Shown piece after piece: positions 1 to 11,649 of a DNA stretch of 50,293 nucleotides (the first letter of the stretch is position 1; the number at the start of each line of letters is the position of its first letter). The stretch is from Clostridia bacterium. Its GTDB lineage: Bacteria > Bacillota > Clostridia > Christensenellales > Aristaeellaceae. The stretch is from the NCBI GenBank assembly GCA_017516305.1, contig JAFXDB010000241.1:1-50293 (forward strand). Direction: 5' to 3'. The notes under the pieces are model-generated. The model was not told where the DNA came from and did not search any database. It worked only from the letters and a program-made list of their open reading frames with translations. The translations under genes were made by a program, and so were the position numbers.

Positions 1-70
1 CGAGAACCTTCTCCACCGCCATCTTGCAGTGGTTGCACATCATGCCCTCGATCAGAATCGTCTTTTCCAT
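1..70 (-). CDS. Heavy-metal-associated (HMA) domain protein, partial
   Basis: Only the first 23 codons are inside the window; the gene runs off the left edge. They contain GMMCNHC, the CxxC metal-binding loop of the HMA fold used by CopZ-type copper chaperones and by the N-terminal domains of metal P-type ATPases. The ATG at 70 follows a consensus AGGAGG site nine bases upstream, so the start is secure. The gene lies 23 bp downstream of scpB on the same strand and could be read from that operon. Whether it is a stand-alone chaperone or a domain of a larger protein cannot be decided from this fragment. Confidence 0.75.
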   Translation of the reverse strand, partial: MEKTILIEGMMCNHCKMAVEKVL

Positions 71-93
71 TTTTACTTCCTCCTAAAGTAGTG

Positions 94-699
94 TTATGGG
101 GTGAGCTCCGGTACGCCGTCGGGATACAGATCCTCCGGCGGGTTCTCCTTGGGTATCTCCGGCATGGGGGGCAGTTCATCCAGGCTGCCGATGCCGAAAT
201 GGGCCAGGAAATTTTCTGTCGTGCCGTAGAGGATGGGGCGGCCCAGCGCTTCCTTGCGACCCACCTCCATGATCAGCTCCTTGTTCATCAGCGACTGCAG
301 GGAGTAATCGCATTTGACGCCGCGGATCTGCTCCACTTCCGCACGGGTCACAGGCTGCTTGTAGGCCACCACCGCCAGCGTTTCCATGGCGGCCTGGGTC
401 AGGCTCTGCTTCTGCACCGGCTGCAGCAGATGTACCACATCCGCCGAATAGATGGCACGGGTCGCCAGCTGCACCTGATGACCGAAGCGCTTCAGGGTAA
501 AGCCCCGCTGATGGAAGTCGTATTCATCCTTCAGGCAGGTCAGCTCATTTTCCAGCGCCTTCATGGACACATCGAGCGCCTTGGCCAGCTCCTCCACGCG
601 CACCGGCTCACCGGCCACAAAGAGAATGGCTTCGATGCGTCCTCCCAGATTGCCGCCGCTTTCCGCAGGCACGTTCTGATTCTCATTCATATCCGTCAC
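94..699 (-). CDS. scpB: Segregation and condensation protein B
   Basis: ScpB (201 aa) is the winged-helix dimer that binds ScpA and completes the bacterial Smc condensin complex, acting on the nucleoid in chromosome segregation. The sequence fits the two tandem winged-helix domains of the family (about residues 20-180), with the conserved stretch beginning EAILFVAGEPV and the helix around VAYKQPVTRAEVEQIRG. The usual length is 180-200 aa. I chose the GTG at 699 because AGGAGG lies seven bases upstream and the codon overlaps the scpA stop (GTGA), which implies translational coupling. An internal ATG at 690 is the alternative. Gene order M50 protease-scpA-scpB is common in Clostridia. Confidence 0.95.
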   Translation of the reverse strand: MTDMNENQNVPAESGGNLGGRIEAILFVAGEPVRVEELAKALDVSMKALENELTCLKDEYDFHQRGFTLKRFGHQVQLATRAIYSADVVHLLQPVQKQSLTQAAMETLAVVAYKQPVTRAEVEQIRGVKCDYSLQSLMNKELIMEVGRKEALGRPILYGTTENFLAHFGIGSLDELPPMPEIPKENPPEDLYPDGVPELTP

Positions 700-1532
700 T
701 GGTTTTCCTCCTGTGCTTCTTCCATGGCCATCTGCGCCTCGATACGCCTGACCTTGCGGGACTTGGGCGGTTCAGCGGGCTCCGGTGCGTCGTCGGGCTT
801 GCGGCCGGGATAAAGAATGATGTCCCCGTAAACACCCTCCTGATCCAGGTGCATCTCGCCCAGCTTCAGCAGCTCCAGCAGCGCCAGGAAGTACGTCACG
901 ACCTCCTCCTTCGTCGGCGCGTTGCTGAATGCCTCCTCAAAGCGCATACACCCCTTTCGGCGAAGCCCTTTAAGAAGATCGAGCATGCATTCCTGCACAT
1001 TATGCTCGTCCCTTCGGATGTCGCGGGGGGCGTAGTGGTTGATCTCCGTCGGTTCCTCCGGCAAATCGGGCTTTCGGGCCCAGATACGCAGGAATGCCTC
1101 CGTCAACCCCTGCAGCGTCAGGCCTACCAGCTCCGTCTCCTGGGGCGGCAGCGGGTATTCCTCCGGGAGCTTGGTGAACAGGTTGCCTGCAGCCTTCTCG
1201 AATTGCTTCATGGCGTCCGCCGTCTCGCGGAAGCGCTTGTATTCCTCCAGGCGGCGGATCAGCGCCTGCTCTGGATCCTCCTCGCCATCCTCCACCTTGG
1301 GCGGACGGGGCAGCATCGCCCGGGACTTGATCTCCAGCAAACTCGCTGCCATCACCAGGAACTCCGTCGCCTCGTCCATGTCCAGGTCGCTGGCACTACG
1401 GACAAGGCTGATGTACTGATCGGTAATCTCGCTGACAAAGATATCCTTGATGTCGATCTTTTCCTTGTTGATCAGGAACAGCAGCAGGTCAAGGGGGCCG
1501 TCAAAGTCCTTGAGCTGAAATGTCATTGCCAT
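696..1532 (-). CDS. scpA: Segregation and condensation protein A
   Basis: ScpA is the kleisin that bridges the two Smc heads and recruits ScpB. The 278-aa product begins with the kleisin signature FQLKDFDGPLDLLLFLI and continues with IDIKDIFVSEITDQY, which forms the helix that docks on the Smc neck. A charged middle region and a C-terminal winged helix (about residues 185-240) follow. The tail after residue 245 is proline-rich and acidic, longer than in Bacillus. Translation may start at the ATG at 1532 or three codons later (1526); a GGGGAG site precedes both. The stop overlaps the scpB start. Confidence 0.95.
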   Translation of the reverse strand: MAMTFQLKDFDGPLDLLLFLINKEKIDIKDIFVSEITDQYISLVRSASDLDMDEATEFLVMAASLLEIKSRAMLPRPPKVEDGEEDPEQALIRRLEEYKRFRETADAMKQFEKAAGNLFTKLPEEYPLPPQETELVGLTLQGLTEAFLRIWARKPDLPEEPTEINHYAPRDIRRDEHNVQECMLDLLKGLRRKGCMRFEEAFSNAPTKEEVVTYFLALLELLKLGEMHLDQEGVYGDIILYPGRKPDDAPEPAEPPKSRKVRRIEAQMAMEEAQEENQ

Positions 1533-1547
1533 AACGGTTCTCCCCTT

Positions 1548-2381
1548 TTACATCTGCCCCGTCAGCATCAGGAACGTACGGATGACCGAGCCGCCGATAA
1601 CACTGCCCCCGGCGTCCAGGAGCGTCCCCACGAAATCCGTGGAGAACATCAGTACAATCAGCGCCAGCTGCGCCATCTGGAACATCTGCCGGTTCATACG
1701 CAGCCTGCCGCCCAGGAGCGTATCGTTCAGAATGTGGAAGCCGTCCAGCGGCGGAATGGGGAGGAAGTTGAATATGGCCAGGCACAGGTTCACCTCCGCC
1801 ATCGTCAGCAGGAAGCGCTGCACATACAGCAGCCAGGGAGCGTTGCAGAAGTTGCTGAACCATTCAAAGGACGTGCCGTAGGCAATATAGAGCGCTACCT
1901 GATCAGTGTCCGCAGCGAATATGTTGACCATGTCCTCCATGCTTCCTGCACCGCCGTACATCATGTCCAGCAAAGGCAGGAAATCCGTCTTCCACAGGGC
2001 CGCATTGAGCAGCACTGCCAGAAGTGAGCAAATGATGAACAGCGTCAGGTTGGTGACGATACCGGCAATAGAGACAAGGAAGTCATCCCTGCGGTAATTC
2101 TCAAAGTTGCGGGGATTGACCGGCACAGGCTTGGCCCAGCCGAAGCCCGCAAAGAGCATGCACAGCGTACCGAACAGATCCAGGTGGCGCATCGGATTCA
2201 GGCTCAGGCGGCCCATGAACTTCGCCGTCGGGTCGCCGCAGCGCAGGGCCATCCAGCCATGGGCGCACTCATGCAGGATCAGGCTGATCAGAATCACGGC
2301 AATGGTGATGATCATGCTGATGATGCAGTTAGCCGCGTCATACTGGAACCATTCCACATAAATATTCCAATTCCGAAGCAT
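1548..2381 (-). CDS. Site-2 protease family (M50) membrane metalloprotease
   Basis: This is a 277-aa multi-pass membrane zinc protease. The first transmembrane segment (about 18-40) runs into HECAHGW, the HExxH zinc motif with H37, E38 and H41. The second catalytic motif lies near residue 213 in FLPIPPLDG, where the Asp supplies the third zinc ligand, as in the short YwhC/rhomboid-like M50B proteins. About five hydrophobic segments can be seen. Family members perform intramembrane proteolysis, but this short branch has no well-defined substrate. It starts 80 bp from the divergent GerQ-like gene and leads the scpA-scpB run, 15 bp upstream of scpA. AGAGGAA precedes the ATG. Confidence 0.88.
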   Translation of the reverse strand: MLRNWNIYVEWFQYDAANCIISMIITIAVILISLILHECAHGWMALRCGDPTAKFMGRLSLNPMRHLDLFGTLCMLFAGFGWAKPVPVNPRNFENYRRDDFLVSIAGIVTNLTLFIICSLLAVLLNAALWKTDFLPLLDMMYGGAGSMEDMVNIFAADTDQVALYIAYGTSFEWFSNFCNAPWLLYVQRFLLTMAEVNLCLAIFNFLPIPPLDGFHILNDTLLGGRLRMNRQMFQMAQLALIVLMFSTDFVGTLLDAGGSVIGGSVIRTFLMLTGQM

Positions 2382-2460
2382 GGTTTTCCTCTTTTCATTC
2401 CATCATAGGCGGCATATGAGCCGCATACAGTCAAGCATCAAGGCAAGGAGGCGATCCCCC

Positions 2461-2898
2461 ATGAGCGAAACCCAGGTGACCAACGGCTTCAACGTCCCGC
2501 CGGATCAGGACTTCAACACTGTGTCCTTCCAGGGCTCCATGCAGCAGGTACTGCAGGAGAATATCGGCAATTACGTCATCGTGGAATTCCTGATCGGCAC
2601 GAACAGTCTCATCAGCCGTCAGGGCATCCTCTACAACGTGTCCACCCAGTTCCTCGTGCTCTACGACGAGATCGAAAGCCGGTATGTGGTATGCGATATC
2701 TTCTCAGTGAAGTTCGTCACCTTCCTGCTGCCGGGCTACAAGCCGGGTCAGGTGCCGGCAGAAAGCGCGCCCGCCCCGCAGTTCCGCCCGACCTTTGCGC
2801 CCGTGCTGCGCGACGCAGAGAATCCTGACGCCGCCGCCATCACACCCTCGCAGGCTGCCTATGCCTGGGCTGCCCGCAGAACGCCGCCCCGCAGCTGA
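2461..2898 (+). CDS. GerQ-like spore coat protein (probable)
   Basis: The 145-aa product has a core (about residues 20-85) resembling the GerQ/YwdL coat protein fold: FQGSMQQVLQENIGNY, then a run of beta strands ending in a hydrophobic VKFVTFL. GerQ is crosslinked into the Bacillus spore coat and is needed for cortex-lytic enzyme function. The last 50 residues are Pro/Ala-rich and probably disordered. I chose the ATG at 2461, preceded by AAGGAGG, over an upstream in-frame ATG without a site. The match is by pattern only; a generic conserved small protein is the alternative. It stands alone between divergent and convergent neighbours. If correct, the host is an endospore former. Confidence 0.55.
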   Translation: MSETQVTNGFNVPPDQDFNTVSFQGSMQQVLQENIGNYVIVEFLIGTNSLISRQGILYNVSTQFLVLYDEIESRYVVCDIFSVKFVTFLLPGYKPGQVPAESAPAPQFRPTFAPVLRDAENPDAAAITPSQAAYAWAARRTPPRS

Positions 2899-2915
2899 CC
2901 CGATGCATTGTCAGG

Positions 2916-4879
<1,964 letters not shown>

Positions 4880-4911
4880 GATAACCTCCGTTGACGCTGC
4901 AGGAAGGAAAC

Positions 4912-7239
4912 TCAGTCCTCCAGCTTGATAATGGGGGCAATGGAAAGGGACAGCTCCTTGGCGCCAAAGGCCGTGAAGCTGATACGGATGCGGCCCCGTG
5001 CGCCGTCAACGCTTTCCACGACGCCCTCGCCGAATTTGGGATGACGCACCCGGTCGCCAGGCTTGTACAGGTTCTGCAGGGCACTGGCCGCCATTCCGCT
5101 GGCACCGGAGACCACCGTGGGCGCAGCGCTGCCAAAGCCCTTCTGCACCCCGGGGATATTCAGCCCGACAGGCTTGCGGGTTTGCTGACCGTAGGCAGAC
5201 GGCTTCGTATAGGGGCTGGGCGGCGGAGCAGCATTGCTGCCGCGATGGTTTCCGCCATAGGAGCTGCCTGTGCGCGGTCGGTTCATGGCACCCTGCTGGC
5301 TGCCGGTTCGCCCGGAGAACACCGCATTCTCGTCCTCCAGCAGGCGCGGAGGGATCTCGTCCAGGAAACGGCTGGGCGCATTGAAATTGGTCTGGTTATA
5401 GAGCATGCGCATTTTGGCCCGGGTGATGTAGAGCACCTTCTGCGCGCGGGTGATGCCCACATAGCACAGGCGGCGCTCCTCCTCCATCCTGTCCTCCTCC
5501 TGGAGGCTCCGGGAAGACGGGAAGATGCCCTCCTCCAGGCCGGTCATGAACACCACCGGGAACTCCAGGCCCTTGGCGCTGTGCAGCGTCATCAGGGTCA
5601 CATAGCCGCGGCCGTTGTCCTCCGCCTGATCCAGATCCGTCACCAGGGAAACATTCTCCAGGTACTCTTCCAGTGAGGGATTGTCGGAAGATTTCACATA
5701 CTCCGTCACCGCGCCCAGGAATTCCTGAATGTTTTCTACGCGGGCGCGGGCCTCGTCGGAATCTTCCTTCTTATACTGCTCCATCAGCCCGGTCTTTTCG
5801 ATCAGCATGGTCACAAATTCGTCCACCGCCATGCTCTCCTTCATCGCCATCAGCATGGTGATGAGCATGAAGAATTCGAACACATTCTTCCGTGGACGGC
5901 TCCCCAGCGTTTCCGGCATATCGGTCAACGCGCTGTACAGGGGCATGTCGTTGGCCAGCGCATGGGCCGCCAGCTCCTGGACGGTAGCGTCGCCGATGGC
6001 GCGCTTGGGGACGTTGATGATGCGGCGCAGGCTCACATCGTCCGCCGGATTGACGATAACGCGCAGATACGCCAGCACATCGCGGACTTCCTTGCGGTCA
6101 TAGAACTTCTGTCCGCCAAAGACCTTGTAGGGTACGCCTGCGCGCATCAGCATGTCTTCCAGTACGCGGGACTGGGCGTTGGTACGGTAGAGGATGGCCA
6201 TATCGCCATAGGGGCGGCCCTTGCGGTTCTGCTGGCGGATGCGGTCGGTGATGTAAGCAGCCTCGTCGCGCTCGTCACCAGCGGCGTAAAGGTGGATGGC
6301 GTCACCGGCAGGCTTTTCCGTCCAGAGGCGCTTTTCCTTGCGGCCCGCGTTATGGGCAATGACCTGATTGGCTGCGTCCAGAATGTTGGCGGTGGAGCGG
6401 TAGTTCTGCTCCAGCTTGATCACGGTTGCGTCCGGGTAATCCTTTTCAAAGTCCAGGATGTTGCGGATATCCGCGCCGCGCCAGCCGTAAATGGACTGGT
6501 CATCATCGCCCACGACGCACAGATTGCGGCTTTGCGCAGTCAGCAGCTGAACCAGCTTGTACTGGGCAAAGTTGGTGTCCTGATACTCGTCCACCATCAC
6601 ATAACGGAAGCGGCGGCGGTAGCTGTCCAGCACCGGCGGATGCTCCACCAGCAGCTGCAGGGTCTTCACCAGCAGGTCATCAAAGTCCAGGGCGTTGTTG
6701 GCCTTCAAGCGGTTCTCGTACTCCACCATCACCTCATGGATGCGCTGACAGCGGAAGTCGCGCTCCGTCTGATGGAACCACTCGTCCGGACTCATCAGCT
6801 TGTTTTTCGCATCGGATATCTTGGCGGACAGCTCCCGCACCGGCAGGAGCTTCTCGTCGATATTCATGCGCTTGAGGATCTCCTTCAGCACAGCCTTCTG
6901 GTCGTCGTCATCATAAATCACGAAGGACCGGGTGTAGCCCAGCTTCTCAATATCGCGGCTGAGAATGCGGGCACAGGAGGAGTGGAAGGTGGAGATCCAC
7001 GCTTCCTCTGCCTGTGGGCCCACCAGGGCGGAGATTCGCTCCTTCATTTCGCGGGCGGCCTTGTTGGTGAAGGTCAGCGCAAGAATATTCCACGCCGGTA
7101 CGCCGTGATCCATCAGATTGGCCACGCGGCAGGTCAGCGCGCGGGTCTTTCCGCTGCCTGCGCCGGCCAGGATCAGCACCGGGCCCTCCAGGGTTTCAGC
7201 AGCCAGACGCTGCTGGGGGTTGAGCATACTCAGATCCAT
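4912..7239 (-). CDS. pcrA: ATP-dependent DNA helicase PcrA/UvrD
   Basis: PcrA is the superfamily 1A 3'-5' helicase of Gram-positive bacteria, acting in repair, plasmid rolling-circle replication and clearing of RecA filaments. The 775-aa product has Walker A at AGAGSGKT (K31), the Walker B box VDEYQDTN, motif III VGDDDQSIYGWRGA, motif IV near QNYRST and motif VI VGITRAQ. A low-complexity Gly/Pro/Ser linker follows at about 640-700. The C-terminal 60 residues hold VRHPKFGEGVV, the Tudor-like domain that contacts RNA polymerase. Length fits the family. GAGGT precedes the ATG at 7239. It lies 3 bp downstream of yerC and 32 bp upstream of ligA, so the three genes probably share one transcript. 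Confidence 0.97.
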   Translation of the reverse strand: MDLSMLNPQQRLAAETLEGPVLILAGAGSGKTRALTCRVANLMDHGVPAWNILALTFTNKAAREMKERISALVGPQAEEAWISTFHSSCARILSRDIEKLGYTRSFVIYDDDDQKAVLKEILKRMNIDEKLLPVRELSAKISDAKNKLMSPDEWFHQTERDFRCQRIHEVMVEYENRLKANNALDFDDLLVKTLQLLVEHPPVLDSYRRRFRYVMVDEYQDTNFAQYKLVQLLTAQSRNLCVVGDDDQSIYGWRGADIRNILDFEKDYPDATVIKLEQNYRSTANILDAANQVIAHNAGRKEKRLWTEKPAGDAIHLYAAGDERDEAAYITDRIRQQNRKGRPYGDMAILYRTNAQSRVLEDMLMRAGVPYKVFGGQKFYDRKEVRDVLAYLRVIVNPADDVSLRRIINVPKRAIGDATVQELAAHALANDMPLYSALTDMPETLGSRPRKNVFEFFMLITMLMAMKESMAVDEFVTMLIEKTGLMEQYKKEDSDEARARVENIQEFLGAVTEYVKSSDNPSLEEYLENVSLVTDLDQAEDNGRGYVTLMTLHSAKGLEFPVVFMTGLEEGIFPSSRSLQEEDRMEEERRLCYVGITRAQKVLYITRAKMRMLYNQTNFNAPSRFLDEIPPRLLEDENAVFSGRTGSQQGAMNRPRTGSSYGGNHRGSNAAPPPSPYTKPSAYGQQTRKPVGLNIPGVQKGFGSAAPTVVSGASGMAASALQNLYKPGDRVRHPKFGEGVVESVDGARGRIRISFTAFGAKELSLSIAPIIKLED

Positions 7240-7242
7240 ATC

Positions 7243-7563
7243 TTATACCTCTGGTTCTGCATCGTGCTTCTCTTGCCCATCCAGGGCATCCAGCACACGG
7301 CTGTAGCCGTCCGCCCCATAGAGCAGGGCACGGTTGACACGGCTGATGGTCGCCGAAGAGGCACCTGTCTGCCGGGCGATCTCCTGATATGTCACACCGC
7401 TACGCAGCAGGACCGCAACCTCCAGCCGCTGCGCCATGCTCTTCATTTCGGCAATGGTGCATACATCCTCAAAAAAACGATAGGCATCCTCCTCGCTCCT
7501 GAGCTGCAGCACCGCCTTCATCAGCAGGTCAGCCTGTTCTGAACGGATGCGGGATTCGTACAT
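7243..7563 (-). CDS. yerC: YerC/YecD family TrpR-like DNA-binding protein
   Basis: The 106-aa product belongs to the TrpR-fold YerC family, small helical DNA-binding proteins found next to pcrA in Firmicutes. The helix-turn-helix is plain: VAVLLRSGVTYQEIARQTGASSATISRVNRAL (about residues 40-72). I chose the ATG at 7563 because AAAGGAG lies eight bases upstream and the length then matches the family (about 104 aa); an in-frame ATG at 7677 would add 38 residues of atypical sequence. The effector and regulon of this family are poorly defined. A dyad at 7676-7702 over its own promoter could be its operator. Confidence 0.9.
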   Translation of the reverse strand: MYESRIRSEQADLLMKAVLQLRSEEDAYRFFEDVCTIAEMKSMAQRLEVAVLLRSGVTYQEIARQTGASSATISRVNRALLYGADGYSRVLDALDGQEKHDAEPEV

Positions 7564-7675
7564 ACAGTGTCTCTCCTTTCCCGGGTACTGGCGTCTTCCC
7601 TGATTCTCAGTCAAACCTTTGGCACGGATGTATCCTCTGTATACGTTCACAGCCGCGCTCTCCGGATGAGCCATC

Positions 7676-7702
7676 ATGCATCAGTTTAGTCTACTAATGC
7701 AT
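7676..7702. promoter_or_regulatory. Inverted repeat at the yerC promoter, possible operator
   Basis: ATGCAT-N-AGT, seven bases, then ACT-N-ATGCAT: nine of ten positions in each arm are symmetric. It abuts and slightly overlaps the -10 box at 7701-7706 and so covers the expected transcription start. A TrpR-type repressor bound here would block the promoter. Autoregulation is inferred. Confidence 0.4.
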
Positions 7703-7730
7703 TATAGCACAGAATCTCAGTTTTGAACAG
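7701..7730 (-). promoter_or_regulatory. Predicted sigma-A promoter for yerC-pcrA-ligA
   Basis: On the minus strand TATAAT lies at 7706-7701. CTGTTC at 7730-7725 is a weak -35 box with 18-bp spacing. The implied leader before yerC is about 130 nt. Confidence 0.6.
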
Positions 7731-7850
7731 GGGCCTTTTCTGTATACAGTCCTTCCGGCGCTGTCATACAGCATCCCGTTTCATAGATAACAGAACGTTC
7801 AGAGCCAGCCCCTTCATCCGCCGCGACCCCGCCAATAATCGAAAAAAAGC

Positions 7851-7879
7851 TTGACAAATCGCGGCTTTCCGTCTATGCT
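7851..7879 (+). promoter_or_regulatory. Predicted sigma-A promoter of the glutamine synthetase gene
   Basis: Consensus TTGACA at 7851-7856, 17 bp, then TATGCT at 7874-7879. The leader to the ATG is about 50 nt. No GlnR-type TGTNA-TNACA operator or known riboswitch was recognised in 7731-7935. Confidence 0.8.
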
Positions 7880-7935
7880 GGAAAATGTATTGCGTAACGA
7901 TCCAATTCGCATTTTCACCAAGGGAGGACGATTGC

Positions 7936-10017
7936 ATGTCCCGTATGGAAGATCTCTTTGGCATTCATGTCTTTAATGACGCGGTGATGCAGAAGCGTCT
8001 GCCCCGCGATACCTATAAAGCGCTGCACAAGACCATCGCCGATGGCCGCGCCCTCAAACCCGAGGTGGCCAACATCGTCGCCAATGCGATGAAGGACTGG
8101 GCCATCGAGAAGGGTGTGACACACTATACCCATTGGTTCCAGCCCATGAACGGCGTGACGGCTGAAAAGCACGACAGCTTCCTCACCCCCCGCGACGGCG
8201 GCCAGATCATCCTGGAGTTCTCCGGCAAGGAGCTGGTGCATGGCGAGTCCGACGCCTCCTCCTTCCCCTCAGGCGGCCTGCGTGCCACCTTTGAGGCCCG
8301 CGGCTACACCGCCTGGGATCCCACCAGCTATGCCTTCATCAAGGATGGCGTGCTGTGCATCCCCACGGCCTTCTGCTCCTACGGCGGCGAGGCTCTGGAC
8401 GCCAAGACGCCGCTGCTGCGCTCCATGGAGGCGCTGAACAAGCAGGCCGTGCGTGTGCTGAAGCTCTTTGGCCGCAATGCCACCCGCGTGACCCCCACCG
8501 TCGGTCCCGAGCAGGAGTACTTCCTGGTAGACAAAACGCTCTACGATCAGCGCAAGGATCTGATCTTCTGCGGCCGCACACTCTTTGGCAACAAGCCGCC
8601 CAAGGGCCAGGAGCTGGACGATCACTATTCCGGCGCCATCAAGCCCCGGGTGAAGGCCTTCATGACCGAGCTGGACGAGGAGCTGTGGAAGCTGGGCGTG
8701 CTTGCCAAGACCGAGCACAACGAGGCAGCCCCGGCCCAGCATGAGCTGGCGCCCATCTACGCCGTGACCACTGTGGCCACCGATCACAATCAGCTGACCA
8801 TGGAGCTGATGAAGAAGGTAGCCCTGCGCCATGGGCTTGTGTGTCTGCTGCATGAGAAGCCCTTCGCTGGCGTCAACGGCTCTGGCAAGCACAACAACTG
8901 GTCCATGTCCACCAACACCGGCTACAACCTGCTGGAGCCCGGCGATGATCCGGCTTCCTCTGCGCAGTTCCTGCTGTTCCTCACGGCGGTGATCCGTGCG
9001 GTGGATCTGCATGCGGATTTGCTGCGTGTCACCACGGCCACCGCTGGCAACGATCACCGTCTGGGCGCCTGCGAGGCCCCGCCGGCCATCATCTCCATCT
9101 TCCTGGGCGATGAGCTGACCGCCATCGTGGACAGCCTCCTGGCGGACGAGGAATATCACTCCGCCGCGAAGAAGGATCTGGAAATCGGCGTGACGGTGCT
9201 GCCCAAATTCCCCCAGGACAACACCGACCGCAACCGCACCTCCCCCTTCGCCTTCACGGGCAACAAGTTTGAGTTCCGCTCCCTGGGCTCCTCCGCGTCC
9301 ATTGCGGACACCAATGTGGTGCTCAACACCATCGTTGCCGATGTCCTGATGGAGTTTGCCGACGAATTGGAGCAGGCTGCGGATTTCCGGAGCGCGCTGC
9401 ACGATCTGATCGTCCGCACGCTCCGCCAGCATTACCGCATCATCTTCAACGGCAACGGCTATGCACCCGAATGGCTGGTGGAAGCCGCCCGCCGTGGTCT
9501 TCCCAACTTCCCCAACACGGTGGATGCTTTGCCCCACCTGATCGACGAAAAGAACATTGCCCTTTTCCGCCGTCAGAACGTTTTCACCGAGAAGGAGCTG
9601 CGTTCCCGGTACGAGATCACCCTGGAATACTACACCAAGACGGTGAACATCGAGGCCGAAACGTGCCTGATGATGGCCGAGAAGCAGATTTTCCCCGCCT
9701 GCGCCCGCTTTGCCGGCGACATCGCCCGGGCCGTGAAGAACATCCGTGCCTGCGGGCTGGAAGCGACGGCCGAAACGCGTCTGCTGCAAATGGTGACCAC
9801 GCGCAACGCCCGCCTGCTTGACGCCATCGACACGCTGCGCGACGCCATCAGCGCCTCCAAACAGAGTGGAGACGCCCTGGCCGACGCTTCCTACGAGCGC
9901 AACGTCATCATCCCCGCCATGACCGCCATCCGCCTGGTAGCCGATGACCTGGAAACCATCGTCGGCAAGGACTACTGGCCCTTCCCCACCTACGATGACC
10001 TGCTTTTCAACGTCTGA
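7936..10017 (+). CDS. glnN: Glutamine synthetase type III
   Basis: Catalyses ATP-dependent ligation of ammonia to glutamate in the cytoplasm, the main entry of ammonium into organic nitrogen. The 693-aa length and family stretches [26 protein letters not shown], ENDxAPxQHE-like [14 protein letters not shown] and [16 protein letters not shown] identify the large dodecameric GSIII class rather than the roughly 450-aa GSI. The ATG at 7936 follows GGGAGGA; the frame extends further upstream without a site. It stands alone, with its own strong promoter and terminator. GSIII is common in Bacteroidetes and Clostridia. No PII or ammonium transporter gene is nearby. Confidence 0.96.
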   Translation: MSRMEDLFGIHVFNDAVMQKRLPRDTYKALHKTIADGRALKPEVANIVANAMKDWAIEKGVTHYTHWFQPMNGVTAEKHDSFLTPRDGGQIILEFSGKELVHGESDASSFPSGGLRATFEARGYTAWDPTSYAFIKDGVLCIPTAFCSYGGEALDAKTPLLRSMEALNKQAVRVLKLFGRNATRVTPTVGPEQEYFLVDKTLYDQRKDLIFCGRTLFGNKPPKGQELDDHYSGAIKPRVKAFMTELDEELWKLGVLAKTEHNEAAPAQHELAPIYAVTTVATDHNQLTMELMKKVALRHGLVCLLHEKPFAGVNGSGKHNNWSMSTNTGYNLLEPGDDPASSAQFLLFLTAVIRAVDLHADLLRVTTATAGNDHRLGACEAPPAIISIFLGDELTAIVDSLLADEEYHSAAKKDLEIGVTVLPKFPQDNTDRNRTSPFAFTGNKFEFRSLGSSASIADTNVVLNTIVADVLMEFADELEQAADFRSALHDLIVRTLRQHYRIIFNGNGYAPEWLVEAARRGLPNFPNTVDALPHLIDEKNIALFRRQNVFTEKELRSRYEITLEYYTKTVNIEAETCLMMAEKQIFPACARFAGDIARAVKNIRACGLEATAETRLLQMVTTRNARLLDAIDTLRDAISASKQSGDALADASYERNVIIPAMTAIRLVADDLETIVGKDYWPFPTYDDLLFNV

Positions 10018-10051
10018 GAAATACAGGCTCCATTTGCATCATCACAAATAA

Positions 10052-10098
10052 ACAGGCCGCGCCAACCCCGTTCCTTCCGGGTGGCGCGGTCTGTTTTC
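10052..10098. terminator. Bidirectional intrinsic terminator
   Basis: A 16- to 17-bp stem, ACAGGCCGCGCCAACCC with GGGTGGCGCGGTCTGT, has a 10-nt loop and a short T run on the right side and A-rich sequence on the left. It separates the convergent glutamine synthetase and GH39 genes. Confidence 0.85.
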
Positions 10099-10141
10099 AT
10101 TTATGCTGCCACTTCCTGCGGCATGGAGATATCATATGTCG

Positions 10142-11644
10142 TCAGCTGTGCTGGCGATACCATTCGTAATCGTAGCAGTAATCCGAATCTGCAGGGCTGG
10201 CTGCGACGGTAAAACGTACCACGGCGTTTTCCCGCAGCTTGAGGGTGACCTGACCGGCCTTCTCCAGCAACTGCGTCGCGCACTGGGGGGTACCTGCCTG
10301 GCGCAGGAACTTCAGCTGCGCGTCGGTCAGGGACGCAGGCTCGCCCATCTCATGCCAGCACTTGAGGGGATTGCAGACCACCTCGTCCACCGTTTCCGTG
10401 GTCAGCACCGCTCGCTCCGGCAGCGGCAGGTCGATGCTGATGGTCATTTCACTCCGCTCCTCACGGCAGAGGTTCCAGGCAACGCCCTCATAGGAACCGT
10501 CAGGCTTCTTCATCAGCACCACATGGGCGTCGCGGTACACACATTCGCCCTTCAGGTTATTGAAGAACGTAAACGTCCAAAGCGTGGGCTTGGCGATCAG
10601 CCCGTTGGCAATCATGCCGAAGCCGCCATGGAAGGGCCTGGACGGTACGCCGCCCTCCTCGAACACATCACCGAAGGTCCAGTAGGAATAGCTGGCGCAC
10701 ATATCGCCCATGCGGGCCAGAAGACCGGCGATGTAGGCAGCGTTCAGATTCGTGTCATGGATGGGACAGAAGGGGTTGTAGGAGGTGTTGAATTCCGTGA
10801 TGTGCATCTCCATCCCGCGGTATTCCGGGAAGCTGTCGATGATATCTCGGGTGGCCTGCATCTCCTCGGCAATGGATTCCACGGTACGCATGGTGTGATA
10901 CAGGTAGCGGCCCTTACGCTGGGGATCCTCGCCCATGTAGGCGTGGCGGGTCAGGAAATCGACGGGCAGGCTGTTATCCCGGCAGTAGGTCAGGAAATTC
11001 CGCACCCAGTCCAGGGACGTGGAGCCGCCGCAGATGGCCGGGCCGCCCACGCGCATCTTCGGCAGGGTTTCCTTCACCGCCCTGACGGAGGTCGCGTAAA
11101 GCTCGTGGTACTTCTTTTCGTCCGCATTCTCCCAGAAGCCGGGCAGATTCGGCTCGTTCCAGACCTCGCAGGGCCAGACGGAAACCTCCTCCTCGCCGTA
11201 GCGATCCGCCAGGTGACGCAGTGTCGCGCGGATCAGGGCCGCCCACTTTTCGTGATCGGCAGGCGGGGTGGTGTTGCCCTTCCAGTAGAAGATGGTCTGG
11301 GTACCGCTGGCCATCTTGGAGGGCATGAAGCCCAGCTCCAGGAAGGGGCGGATGCCATTCTCCATGTAGTAGTCCATCACCCGGTCGAGGTAGGTGAAGT
11401 TGTAGCTCTCATGCTCGTCGCTGCCGTCCCAGGCGCGCCAGTACTGGTAGATGCCCATGTCATCGCAGAACAGGCCGTGGCCGCGGATGTGCTTGAAGTG
11501 GCACTCCTTCTGGGCCATGGCCAGCTGCTCCTGGTATTCCTTCTGCAGCGCCAGGCCCATGCGGCCCGTGCCTACGCAGAAAGCGGCGTTGTTGTTGAAG
11601 GTTGCCCGGCTGTCGGGGGTGACGGCAATATTCAGATGCTTCAT
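10142..11644 (-). CDS. GH39 family glycosidase, probable beta-xylosidase
   Basis: The 500-aa intracellular enzyme (no signal peptide) matches GH39 clan A retaining glycosidases, which cleave xylose from xylo-oligosaccharides. The acid/base glutamate lies in VWNEPNLPGFW (E164) and the nucleophile in HITEFNTSY (E284). GGPAICGG and FLTRHAY between them are typical of the barrel, and a small beta-sandwich follows from about residue 400. The ATG at 11644 is eight bases from AAAGGA; an ATG at 11653 overlapping the upstream stop lies directly on that site and is less likely. It is the second gene after an MBL hydrolase and divergent from a GH67 alpha-glucuronidase, which supports a role in glucuronoxylan breakdown. 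Confidence 0.88.
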   Translation of the reverse strand: MKHLNIAVTPDSRATFNNNAAFCVGTGRMGLALQKEYQEQLAMAQKECHFKHIRGHGLFCDDMGIYQYWRAWDGSDEHESYNFTYLDRVMDYYMENGIRPFLELGFMPSKMASGTQTIFYWKGNTTPPADHEKWAALIRATLRHLADRYGEEEVSVWPCEVWNEPNLPGFWENADEKKYHELYATSVRAVKETLPKMRVGGPAICGGSTSLDWVRNFLTYCRDNSLPVDFLTRHAYMGEDPQRKGRYLYHTMRTVESIAEEMQATRDIIDSFPEYRGMEMHITEFNTSYNPFCPIHDTNLNAAYIAGLLARMGDMCASYSYWTFGDVFEEGGVPSRPFHGGFGMIANGLIAKPTLWTFTFFNNLKGECVYRDAHVVLMKKPDGSYEGVAWNLCREERSEMTISIDLPLPERAVLTTETVDEVVCNPLKCWHEMGEPASLTDAQLKFLRQAGTPQCATQLLEKAGQVTLKLRENAVVRFTVAASPADSDYCYDYEWYRQHS

Positions 11645-11649
11645 ACCGT

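Noticed and set aside
7731..7935. Riboswitch or glnA RNA motif upstream of glutamine synthetase
   Set aside because: The leader after the predicted start is only about 50 nt and shows no conserved structure I recognise.
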